This document shows, piece after piece, positions 43,517 to 52,210 of a stretch of DNA of 64,000 bases; position 1 is the first letter of the stretch, and every line of letters begins with the position of its first letter. The translations under genes and the position numbers were made by a program. The DNA is from an uncultured Collinsella sp. Lineage in GTDB: Bacteria > Actinomycetota > Coriobacteriia > Coriobacteriales > Coriobacteriaceae. The notes beneath the pieces are model-generated. The model was not told the origin of the DNA. It saw nothing but the letters and a program-made list of their open reading frames with translations, and made no database searches. The DNA lies in contig CABRHH010000012.1 in the NCBI GenBank assembly GCA_902470695.1, positions 1 through 64,000 of the forward strand. The letters run 5' to 3'.

Positions 43517-44107
43517 CGTGCACGCGTGGGGCACGTGGGGCGCGGGTGCGTTTCGCGCATGGTGCGCGGGTGCGTTCGGCGCCATGTGCTGCACACTGCT
43601 TGCCTCCTGCTTTGCACGCCGCGGTCTTCGTCGTTTTCGCGCGAGTCCTGTGTGCGCGGCGTCCGGCCCATCCCTGGTGCGCGGCCTTTCTAGTCCGAGG
43701 TTGCCGCACCGTATCCATAGAGCCGTCGAGCGGCCTGCTGCGTGCGGGCTGCCCGACGGCGTTTTTGTGCGGCGGCTGTGGATGCGCGCGGCCGGCTGGT
43801 TAACCGGCTGGCTAGGCTCGGCACCTGTGGGCCCGCGTGTCCGGTTTGTAAACCGGCTTGTCGGCCGGCTCGGCGTCTGAGTACGGCCGGGTTGCCTGCG
43901 TGCGGCCGGGCTGCCTGCGGGCGGCCGAGCCGCTTGCGTGCTGCCGGATTGCCTGCGTGTGGCCGGGCTGTCTACGGTGAGCGGGGCTGCTTGCGGCGAG
44001 TGGGGTATCGGCCACAGGCACGGCGCCGCTCGCGTCGATGCCCGCGGAGCGAACCTGCTAGGATGGTAGGTCGACAGACGGACGATGAGGAAGAGGGGCT
44101 GCCGCAC
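43517..44107. repeat. GC-rich spacer with a 19-nt tandem repeat
   Basis: No gene is supported. Six units of exactly 19 nt run from 43881 to 43994 (GTGCGGCCGGGCTGCCTGC and variants). Before them, 43560-43870 holds looser GGCCGGCTGGTTAACCGGC-type inverted words. Open frames here have no ribosome site. Confidence 0.65.
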
Positions 44108-46273
44108 ATGGCCATTTTGCTGGGCTGCGACAAGGTGCACGTGGAGTTTCCCACCAAGCTGATCTTGGACGACGTGACGCTGGGGGTGGGCGAGGGCGAT
44201 CGCATCGGTATCGTCGGCAAAAACGGCGACGGCAAGTCGAGCCTGCTGTCGGTGCTCGCCGGTACGCTCGAGCCGGATGTCGGCCGCGTGACGCATCGGC
44301 GCGACCTGCACATCGGCCTGCTGGGCCAGCGCGATGCCCTCGATGATGTCTCGACGGTTCATCGGGCGGTGGTGGGGGACACCCCTGAGTACGAGTGGGC
44401 TGCCAGTCCGCGTGTGCGGCAGATCCTCGACGGCCTGATCTCCGATGTGCCCTGGGAGGGTCTGGTGGGGGCGCTTTCGGGCGGCCAGCGCCGCCGCGTG
44501 GACCTGGCGCGCCTGCTGATCGGCAACTACGACGTCCTCATGCTGGACGAGCCCACCAACCATCTGGATATGCGCACGATCAGCTGGCTCGCTGAGCACC
44601 TGAAGAGCCGCTGGCAGCGCAATCAGGGCGCGTTTCTGGTGGTCACGCACGACCGTTGGTTTCTCGACGAGGTCTGCACCTCCATGTGGGAGGTGCACGA
44701 CGGTGCCGTCGACCCCTTTGAAGGCGGGTATTCGGCCTACATTCTGCAGCGCGTGGAGCGCGACCGGATGGCCGCCGCCACCGAGGAGCGGCGCCGCAAC
44801 ATGGCGCGCAAGGAGCTCGCATGGCTGTCGCGCGGGGCGCAGGCGCGCAGCACCAAGCCGAAGTTCCGCGTCGAGGCCGCGCGCGAGCTCATCGCCGACG
44901 TGCCGCCGGTTCGCAATGAGCTCGAGCTCAAGCGCTTGGCGGTGAGTCGCCTGGGCAAGCAGGTCATCGACCTGTTCGACGTGTCCGCGGGGTATCGCGA
45001 GGTTTCCGGTGGCGACGGCGCGGTGGCTGCCCGAGCTGACGTCGACGCGACGGCTGCGGGCGTGGCGGACGCGGGTCCGGCTGGCGTTGCGGGCGATGAC
45101 GCCGGCGCGCCGGTGGGGGCTGCGGTGGCAGAGGACGTGCCTGCGGCCGACGGCCCTTCTGCGGCAGCGGAGGGCGCGTCCGCGGCTGGCGGCTCACCTG
45201 CGGTAGCGGAGAACTCGCCTGCAGCCAGCAGCTCACCTGTGGCGGCGGAGAACGCGCCTGCAGCCGGCAAGCCGCCCGTGGCGACCCCTATCATCGAGGA
45301 CGTGACCTGGCAGATTGGGGCGGGGGACCGCTACGGCTTGCTTGGCGAGAACGGCGCGGGCAAAACCACGCTGCTGCATGTCATCCAAGGCACGCTCGCC
45401 CCGCTGCGCGGTCGAGTGAAGATCGGTTCCACCGTGCGCTTCGGCGTGCTGTCTCAGCAGCTCGACGAGCTGCGGCCCTTTTGGGAGCACACCATCCGCG
45501 ATGTCCTGGCCGATTTCAAGCGCACGGTGGTGGTCGACGGCAAGGAGACGAGCCCCGAAAAGCTGCTGGAGCGTTTGGGATTCACCCAGCAGCAGCTCAT
45601 GAGTCGCATCAAGGACCTGTCGGGTGGGCAGCGCCGACGCCTGTCGCTGCTGCTCACCATTTTGCAGGAGCCCAACGTGCTCATTCTCGACGAGCCGGGC
45701 AACGATCTGGACACCGATATGCTCGCCATTGTCGAGGACCTGCTCGATGGCTGGCCGGGCACGCTGATTCTGGTCACCCACGACCGGTTCCTCATGGAGC
45801 GCGTGACCGACCAGCAATGGGCGTTGATGGATGGGCATCTGCGCCATATGCCTGGCGGTGTGGATGAGTACCTGCGCATGGTCGAGGCCGGGCACGCGGC
45901 GCGCGACGCACGTCCGCAAGCTCCCGGCTCTGCGAAGGCAGCGGGTGTCCGTAGCGCTGCGGGCGCGGGCGCTGGGACGGCCGGGGTTGCTGCCGGCGCC
46001 GCGCCGGCGGGTGCCGGAGCGGGGGCCGCGGTTGCAGGCGGTGGCCTGTCCAACGCCGAGCGTCAGCGTTTGAAGAAGGAGGTTGCCTCGCTCGAGCGCA
46101 AGATGGAGACGCGCCGCGGCCGCATCGAGGAGCTCACGGCGGCGATGGGGGAGGTCGACCCCACCGATTTCGCAGCCCTGACGGCTCAGCAGGAGAAGAT
46201 CGCTGCGGCTCGTGCCGAGCTCGAGGAGCTTGAGATGGCCTGGCTGGAGGCCAGCGAACAGCTGGAAGGGTAG
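44108..46273 (+). CDS. ABC-F family ATPase (Uup-like)
   Basis: A 721-residue cytoplasmic protein with two ABC domains and no membrane segment. ABC1 has GKNGDGKSS, LSGGQRRR and LMLDEPTNHLD. ABC2 has GENGAGKTT, LSGGQRRR and LILDEPGNDLD. The C-terminus (about residues 655-721) is a charged coiled coil as in Uup. An Ala/Pro/Gly-rich insertion of about 95 residues (about 300-393) splits the first strands of ABC2 and includes three 39-bp tandem repeats (45164-45280). ABC-F proteins act on the ribosome (translation rescue or antibiotic protection). Which subgroup applies is uncertain. ATG 44108 follows AGAGGGG. Confidence 0.9.
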   Translation: MAILLGCDKVHVEFPTKLILDDVTLGVGEGDRIGIVGKNGDGKSSLLSVLAGTLEPDVGRVTHRRDLHIGLLGQRDALDDVSTVHRAVVGDTPEYEWAASPRVRQILDGLISDVPWEGLVGALSGGQRRRVDLARLLIGNYDVLMLDEPTNHLDMRTISWLAEHLKSRWQRNQGAFLVVTHDRWFLDEVCTSMWEVHDGAVDPFEGGYSAYILQRVERDRMAAATEERRRNMARKELAWLSRGAQARSTKPKFRVEAARELIADVPPVRNELELKRLAVSRLGKQVIDLFDVSAGYREVSGGDGAVAARADVDATAAGVADAGPAGVAGDDAGAPVGAAVAEDVPAADGPSAAAEGASAAGGSPAVAENSPAASSSPVAAENAPAAGKPPVATPIIEDVTWQIGAGDRYGLLGENGAGKTTLLHVIQGTLAPLRGRVKIGSTVRFGVLSQQLDELRPFWEHTIRDVLADFKRTVVVDGKETSPEKLLERLGFTQQQLMSRIKDLSGGQRRRLSLLLTILQEPNVLILDEPGNDLDTDMLAIVEDLLDGWPGTLILVTHDRFLMERVTDQQWALMDGHLRHMPGGVDEYLRMVEAGHAARDARPQAPGSAKAAGVRSAAGAGAGTAGVAAGAAPAGAGAGAAVAGGGLSNAERQRLKKEVASLERKMETRRGRIEELTAAMGEVDPTDFAALTAQQEKIAAARAELEELEMAWLEASEQLEG

Positions 46274-46359
46274 CGGGCGCGGCTCTGTGATTGGGGTCGC
46301 AAGGCGTTGTGGTCGGAGACGCGCGGCGTTGTGCGAGGTCTGCCAGGAGGCGTCCCGGG

Positions 46360-47040
46360 TTGGGTTTGCGTTTCGTCCATCGGTGAATCCAGGGTTCGCA
46401 TCCTGTCCATTTGGGAATCCCGGGTTCGTCCGCCGTCCATTCAGGAATCCCGGGTTCGCCTGCTGTCCGTCCAGGGGCTGTTTCCGCCCCCAGACGGACG
46501 GAACCCGAACCCTGATTTGCTGGACGGATTGAATCCGAACCCGGGATCGCGCACCTGGCCTTGGACGGATTGAACCCGAACCCGGGATTCGCAGCGGGAA
46601 GCCGGACGGACGGAATCCGAACCCAGGATGGCGCACCGGGGGCCCGATGGATGCAACCCGAGCCCTGTTGCTCGCCGGAGGTTCCCGACGGGCGCAATCC
46701 GAACCCGGGATCTTGCGTTTTCGCTGCAACTGGATGCGCGGGGAATCCCGGGTTCGCGCCCTGTCCATCTGGGGATCCAGGGTTCGCCCGCTGTCCATCC
46801 AGGGGCTGTTTTCGCCTCCAGACGGACGGAACTCGAACCCGGGATTGCTTGACGGACGGAATCTGAACCCGGGATGGCGCACCGGACCTTGGACGGACGG
46901 AATCCGAACCCGGGATCGCGCACCGGGGGTCCGATGGATGCGGCCCGAACCCTGTTGCGCGCCGGAGGTTCCCGACGGACGGAATCCGAACCCGGAATCG
47001 CGCACCGGGCCTTGGACGGACGGAATCCGAACCCGGGACG
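46360..47040. repeat. Composite repeat array 3 (two copies)
   Basis: Copy one: left units of exactly 30 nt (46378-46407, 46408-46437, 46438-46467), hinge 46465-46499, then about five right units of 41-42 nt. Copy two: two or three 30-nt left units from about 46735, hinge 46793-46827, then about five right units. Left units carry GAATCCCGGGTTCG and right units GGAATCCGAACCCGGG, so the two flanks are inverted relative to each other. The first hinge folds into GTCCGTC/GACGGAC and GGGGC/GCCCC stems. It lies between the 3' ends of convergent genes. Confidence 0.82.
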
Positions 47041-47153
47041 CCAGCCCGCGGCGCGTGGTGGCGCCGGGGAGGGCCGTTGCGTTGCGAGCCGCTCGGTGTG
47101 CCGATGCGGGCCGGCGACGGGGACCGCCGACGCGGACCGGCGGCGGGGACCGG

Positions 47154-49817
47154 TTAGGAGAAGATCGTGCGGATGCCCTTTCCGATCAGCTGCAGGCCGC
47201 GCCTGATCTTGCTGCCGCGATCCTGCGCGACCGCATTACCTGCTGCAGCCGTCGAGCTTGCGGCGGCTGTCGTCGCTGCCGCAGCCGCAGCCGCCGCGTC
47301 GGCGCTGGTTACCTCGGTCGCCGCGCTGGCGCCCGTGCCCTGCCTTGCACTTGCGACGTCGGTTGCCGGGGCGGTATCGGTATCTGCCACATCTCCGGTT
47401 TTTGCCCCACCGCCGGTCTCGACGCCGGCCCCGCCATCGGCTGCTGCCCCTGCCGTGCTGTCGGCTTGTGCGGAGTCTGCGGCTTCAGCGTTGACGTCCA
47501 CATCGGCAACGGCGCCAGCCGCCGTGCCAGCCTCTGCACCGGACCCCGCAGCGGCACCCGCAACCGCCGCATCAGCAGCCGCGCTCGCCGCCCAGCGGGC
47601 CTCGGCCTGGCGCGCCCGCTCAACCGCCTGTGCCATGCAATGCTCCTGGGCGTTGAACGGCGCCTCGTCTTCGGGCCGCGCCACCGGCTCCCAGGTGCCC
47701 TGCGAGCTCAGCACACGGGCCTTCACGTTGTCGCGCAGCTGGCTGGCCATATAGGCGCGCACCAGCGCGCGGCAGGTGGGGTCGAGTACGGGGTAGGCGA
47801 TCTCCACGCGGTGCTCGGTGTTGCGCGTCATCATGTCGGCGCTCGACAGGTAGAGCGTGTCGGCGTCCTCGCCGAACGCGTAGACGCGCGCGTGCTCCAA
47901 AAAGCGCCCTACGATGGAGCGGATATGCACGTTGTCGGTTTTGCCCGCCACCCCCGGCAGCAGGCAGCAGATGCCGCGGATGATCATGTCCACGCGCACG
48001 CCGGCTTGACTGGCCTCGGCGATCTTGTCGATGACCTCGCGGTCGGTGAGCGAGTTCATCTTGAAGAACGCGCGTGCTGCCACGCCCTGTCGGGCGCGGG
48101 CGATCTCGCGGTTCAGCCCGTCCATCACCAGCGGCTTCAGGCCGGCCGGTGCCACGCCCAGATAGCGGTACTCGCCGCGCAGGTTTCCCAGCGAGAGGTT
48201 GCGGAAGAACGCGTTGGCGTCCTCGCCGATGCCGACATGTGCGGTCATGAGCATGAAATCCGAGTACAGACGCGCGGTCTTCTCGTTGAAGTTGCCGGTG
48301 CCCAGAAGCGTGATGCGGCGAATCGCGCCCTGTTCGTGGTAGGTGAGCTGGCAGATCTTCGAATGGCACTTGAAGCCCTCGGAGCCGTAGATCACCGTGC
48401 AGCCCGCCTCCTCGAGACGGCCTGCCCAGGCGATGTTGTTCTCCTCGTCGAACCGGGCGCGCAGCTCCATCAGGACCGTGACCTCCTTGCCGCCCTCGGC
48501 CGCCGAGATCAGCGACTCGCACAGGCGCGAGGCGCGCGCTACGCGGTAGAGCGTGATGCGGATGGAGATACAGGCGTCGTCGTGCGCGGCCTGCGCCACC
48601 AGGTCGAGCAGGGTCCCCATGGACTCATAGGGGTAGAACAGCAGCTTGTCGCCGGCGAGTGCCTGGTCGCGCATGGGGGTCCTGGGCTCGAACATCGGGC
48701 TTGCCTGCGGGGAGAACGGCGCGAACAGCAGACTCTCGCGCGTCTGCGTGGGCAGCTTGCCCTCGAGGCCGAACACATAGCCCAGATCGAGTGGCGTCTC
48801 GACGCTGAGGACGGCCCGCTGCGGCAGGCCGAGCGCACGCCGCACGGTTTTCAGCGCGGGTCGGTCGAGGTTGCCATGGACCGCCAGCACCACCGGCTGC
48901 AGACGCAGGCGGCGCTTCAGGACCTTCTTCATATGCTGGCGGTAGTCCTCGTCGTCCTCCACGCCCTCGCCGTCCGGGTCCAGGTCGGCGTTGCGCGTCA
49001 CGCGGATCACGGTGCGCTGCTGGGGCGTGTACGTGCCGAAGCACGAGTCCAGGCAGCTGAGGATGACATCCTCGAGCAGGATGTAGCGCAGCCGGTCGGG
49101 GGTGCAGGCGAGCTCGACGGCGCGCGGCAGCGAGCTGGGCACCTCGATGATGCCGAGCAGGCCCTCCTCGTCGCCGTTGCGGGCCGCCAAGGTGCAGCAG
49201 ATGTAGAGCGCGCCGTTGCGCAGGTTGGGGAAGGGGTGGCGCGGGTCGATGATGAGCGGGGAGATGATGGGCAGCACCTGGCGGTTGAAGTAGTTGCGCA
49301 CCGCATCGCGCGCGGTGCCGATCAGGTCGGTTCCCGTCAGGCGCTCGATGCCGTGCTCGCGCAGGCATCCTTCGAGCTCGCGGAAGGTCGTCGCGGCCTG
49401 GGCGTACAGCCCGGGCAGCGTCGCCAGGATGGCCTCGACCTGCTCAGACGGTGTAAGGCCGCTTTTGTTGTCGCGCGGCTGGTGCTTCAAGGTGGCGAGG
49501 CTTGACAGGCCTCCGGCGCGCACCATGGGGAACTCGTCCATGTTGCTCTCGAAGATGGAGACGAACTTCAAGCGCTCGAACAGCGGCACGCTCTCGTCGG
49601 ACGCCTCGGCGAGCACGCGTTCGTCGAACCTGAGCCAGGACAGCTCGCGGTTCTGCGTGTAGCTGAGGTCGCGCTTGGCCCCGCGCGCCTTCTTGCCCGT
49701 GCGCGCCGCCGCCACCTTGCTCGCGTCTGCCCGCTCGCCGCCGGCGTCGCCGAGGGCCGAGCCATGGGTTGCGGGTGCGGCCTGCGCATCGGGTGCGGTC
49801 GGTGTGTCGGTTGCCAT
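47154..49817 (-). CDS. ppk: Polyphosphate kinase 1
   Basis: An 887-residue Ppk1 that makes polyphosphate from ATP. The N domain starts at RELSWLRFDERVL. The catalytic core has LLGTGNFNEKTARLYSDF and the phospho-histidine in FKCHSKICQL. The conserved part ends near residue 740, the normal length. It is followed by about 125 residues of Ala/Gly/Thr-rich sequence and a basic amphipathic end (GSKIRRGLQLIGKGIRTIFS). AAAGGAG precedes ATG at 49817. It is divergent from pfk and shares phosphate physiology with pstSCAB. Confidence 0.95.
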   Translation of the reverse strand: MATDTPTAPDAQAAPATHGSALGDAGGERADASKVAAARTGKKARGAKRDLSYTQNRELSWLRFDERVLAEASDESVPLFERLKFVSIFESNMDEFPMVRAGGLSSLATLKHQPRDNKSGLTPSEQVEAILATLPGLYAQAATTFRELEGCLREHGIERLTGTDLIGTARDAVRNYFNRQVLPIISPLIIDPRHPFPNLRNGALYICCTLAARNGDEEGLLGIIEVPSSLPRAVELACTPDRLRYILLEDVILSCLDSCFGTYTPQQRTVIRVTRNADLDPDGEGVEDDEDYRQHMKKVLKRRLRLQPVVLAVHGNLDRPALKTVRRALGLPQRAVLSVETPLDLGYVFGLEGKLPTQTRESLLFAPFSPQASPMFEPRTPMRDQALAGDKLLFYPYESMGTLLDLVAQAAHDDACISIRITLYRVARASRLCESLISAAEGGKEVTVLMELRARFDEENNIAWAGRLEEAGCTVIYGSEGFKCHSKICQLTYHEQGAIRRITLLGTGNFNEKTARLYSDFMLMTAHVGIGEDANAFFRNLSLGNLRGEYRYLGVAPAGLKPLVMDGLNREIARARQGVAARAFFKMNSLTDREVIDKIAEASQAGVRVDMIIRGICCLLPGVAGKTDNVHIRSIVGRFLEHARVYAFGEDADTLYLSSADMMTRNTEHRVEIAYPVLDPTCRALVRAYMASQLRDNVKARVLSSQGTWEPVARPEDEAPFNAQEHCMAQAVERARQAEARWAASAAADAAVAGAAAGSGAEAGTAAGAVADVDVNAEAADSAQADSTAGAAADGGAGVETGGGAKTGDVADTDTAPATDVASARQGTGASAATEVTSADAAAAAAAATTAAASSTAAAGNAVAQDRGSKIRRGLQLIGKGIRTIFS

Positions 49818-50110
49818 GAGCTCTCCTTTGCGCCCTCGCGTCCGGCTGCTTCGGGCGTGGACGCATGAATATCTGTAACGATACCGTTCCGGGGCGCCGG
49901 CGGGTGCGGCCTCAGCCGTTTCGTGATGAACTCTTTACAGAGCGCTTGCGCGGGTCGGGTGCGGACAGGGGGAGGTAAGCGCTGCGTGAAGGGGGTGGCG
50001 GCGTTGCGGAGGTGAGCGTACACTGTCCTGCGTACGGAGGGCGCCTGTCGCGGGCGCCGGGCAAGGGGCGCTGTGCGGGTCCGCGCGGCGCCGACTACCG
50101 AGGAGGACCC

Positions 50111-51193
50111 ATGTTGAGGATCGGCCTGTTGACGAGCGGCGGCGACTGCCAGGCGCTCAACGCCACGATGCGCGGCATCGTCAAGACCCTGCACGCCCGC
50201 AGCGCAGAGCCGGTGGAGATCTTTGGGTTCGAGGACGGTTACCAGGGGCTCATCTACCGCCGGTACCGCCGCATGTCCCCGGCGGATTTCAGCGGCATCC
50301 TCACCCGCGGCGGCACCATCCTGGGCACGAGCCGCACGCCCTTCAAGCGCCTTGATACGCCCGAGGCCGACGGCGTGGAGAAGGTCCCGGCGATGGTGGC
50401 CACCTATCGCGACCTCAAGCTCGACTGCCTGTTCATGCTGGGCGGCAACGGCTCCACCAAGACGGCCAACCGCCTGCGCGAGGAGGGGCTGCGCGTGATC
50501 GTGCTGCCCAAGACGATCGACAACGACACCTTCGGCACCGATCTGACCTTCGGCTTCACGAGCGCGGTCGAGGTCGCCACCAAGTGCATCGACGACATCC
50601 ACACCACCGCCAGCAGCCATGGGCGCGTGTTCGTGATCGAGATCATGGGGCACAAGGTGGGCTGGATCCCGCTATATGCCGCGGTGGCGGGCGGTGCCGA
50701 CGTGTGCCTGATTCCCGAGATCCCCTACGAGATGGACAACGTGATCGCCGCGATCGAGCACCGGATGGACCTGGGAGCCCGCTTCACGATCATCGTGGTG
50801 GCGGAAGGGGCGATTTCACGCGAGGACGCGGCACTGCCCAAGAAGGCGTACAAGAAGAAGGTGGCGGCGCGCACGTCCCCCTCGATCGTGTACGACATCG
50901 CGCGCGAGGTCGAGCACCTGTCGGGCCGCGAGACACGCGTGGCGATCCCCGGCCACACCCAGCGCGGCGGCCAGCCCGATGCGCAGGACCGCGTGTTCGC
51001 CACGCAGTGCGGTGTGGAGGCAGCCTTGGGCTGTTTGGAGGGCGACGGCGGCTTCATGGTGGCCCAGCGCGCCGGCAGGATGTGCCGCGTGCCGCTGGCC
51101 GAGGTTGCCGGCAAGCTCAAATACGTCGACGTGGACGGCGACCTGGTGCGCGAGGCCCGCGCGCTCGGCATCTCCTTCGGCGACGAAGCGTAG
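50111..51193 (+). CDS. pfkA: 6-phosphofructokinase
   Basis: A 360-residue group A phosphofructokinase that phosphorylates fructose 6-phosphate in glycolysis. The motifs are LTSGGDCQALNA, GGTILGTSR, PKTIDNDTFGTD, EIMGHKVGW and HTQRGG. The nucleotide site reads GGNGS (Asn113, Gly114) where E. coli has GGDGS, and Lys134 replaces Gly124. The Gly argues for ATP, while the Lys occurs in many PPi-type and some actinobacterial ATP enzymes, so the phosphoryl donor is uncertain. CGAGGAGGA precedes ATG 50111. The 49818-50110 spacer shows no gene. Confidence 0.93.
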   Translation: MLRIGLLTSGGDCQALNATMRGIVKTLHARSAEPVEIFGFEDGYQGLIYRRYRRMSPADFSGILTRGGTILGTSRTPFKRLDTPEADGVEKVPAMVATYRDLKLDCLFMLGGNGSTKTANRLREEGLRVIVLPKTIDNDTFGTDLTFGFTSAVEVATKCIDDIHTTASSHGRVFVIEIMGHKVGWIPLYAAVAGGADVCLIPEIPYEMDNVIAAIEHRMDLGARFTIIVVAEGAISREDAALPKKAYKKKVAARTSPSIVYDIAREVEHLSGRETRVAIPGHTQRGGQPDAQDRVFATQCGVEAALGCLEGDGGFMVAQRAGRMCRVPLAEVAGKLKYVDVDGDLVREARALGISFGDEA

Positions 51194-51343
51194 GCAGGCG
51201 GGTGCGAGGTGGGCGCTATCGGCTGCCGATCTCTGGCACCGGGATCGCGGGCGCTTCCGGTCCATCCGCCGCGCGGACTCCGTTCGCACACAACGAACCC
51301 GCCTCGCGGGACGGCTCCGCTCCCGCTGCGCGTACCGAGGTAG

Positions 51344-52210
51344 CTACAGGCGCTGCATGCGGTAGCCCACGCCCACGTGGGTTTGAATCAGGACGGGGTG
51401 CGAGGGGTCGTGCTCGACCTTCTTGCGCAGCGTCCGCATGAACACGCGCAGGCTCGCGATGTCGCTGTCCCAGGAGGTGCCCCAGATCTCGCGCGTGATG
51501 AAGGTGTGGGTGAGCACCTTGCCCACGTTTTTGGCCAGCAGCACCAGCAACTTGTACTCGATGGGGGTGAGGTGCAGCTCGTCGCCGTCCAGCCAGGCGC
51601 AGCCCGCGGCGAAGTCGATGGCGAGCGGCCCGTTCTCGAACCGGCTCGACGCTGTGGCTTCCGGTGCCGCCATACGCGAGCGTCTGAGGCTCGCGCGCAC
51701 GCGTGCCAGCAGCTCCTCGACCGAGAACGGCTTGGTGAGGTAGTCGTCGGCGCCGGCGTCGAGTGCGCCGATCTTGTCGGCGTCCTCGGTGCGCGCCGAG
51801 ATGACGATGATCGGCACGGCCGACCAGCTGCGGATCTTGGCGATCACCTCCGCGCCGTCGATGTCGGGCAGCCCGAGGTCGAGCATCACGAGATCGGGGG
51901 TCTTCGAGGCCGCCTCCAGAATGGCGGCAGCGCCCGCCTCGACCGCCTGCACCCGGTAGCCGTGCATCTCGAGCGCGGTGGCCACGAGGTTGCGCACCGC
52001 GCGGTCGTCCTCCACCACCAGCACCTGCGCGCCCTCGGCGGCGTTCGCGATTCCGGCGCCGCGCGCAGTTCCGCCAGCGGTTCCGCCCACGTTGTTGACG
52101 CCGCCCGCGTTGCCCACGCTCCCGCACGCATTGTTGACGCCGCGCGCAGTTCCGCCCGCTGTGCCTGCGCCCGCGCCGCTGCGTGCGTCGCCCATCTCGA
52201 TGTCACTCAT
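51344..52210 (-). CDS. kdpE: Response regulator KdpE
   Basis: A 288-residue OmpR-type regulator. The receiver domain begins near residue 61 (QVLVVEDDRAVRNL), with the phospho-acceptor Asp111 in MLDLGLPD and Lys in LTKPFS. The winged helix is at about 190-285. An extra N-terminal 55-60 residues are Gly/Ala/Asn-rich and repetitive (GGTARG and GVNN twice). ATG 52210 overlaps the kdpD stop by eight bases, so the extension is probably real. It activates kdpFABC under K+ limitation. Confidence 0.93.
   Translation of the reverse strand: MSDIEMGDARSGAGAGTAGGTARGVNNACGSVGNAGGVNNVGGTAGGTARGAGIANAAEGAQVLVVEDDRAVRNLVATALEMHGYRVQAVEAGAAAILEAASKTPDLVMLDLGLPDIDGAEVIAKIRSWSAVPIIVISARTEDADKIGALDAGADDYLTKPFSVEELLARVRASLRRSRMAAPEATASSRFENGPLAIDFAAGCAWLDGDELHLTPIEYKLLVLLAKNVGKVLTHTFITREIWGTSWDSDIASLRVFMRTLRKKVEHDPSHPVLIQTHVGVGYRMQRL

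Noticed and set aside
45233..47005. A 590-codon - strand frame over the ABC-F gene and array 3
   Set aside because: Antisense to a well-supported ABC-F protein and to repeats, with no motif of its own.
46647..49505. A 952-codon + strand frame antisense to ppk
   Set aside because: Ppk on the - strand has all family motifs. The antisense frame is a typical high-GC shadow with no ribosome site.
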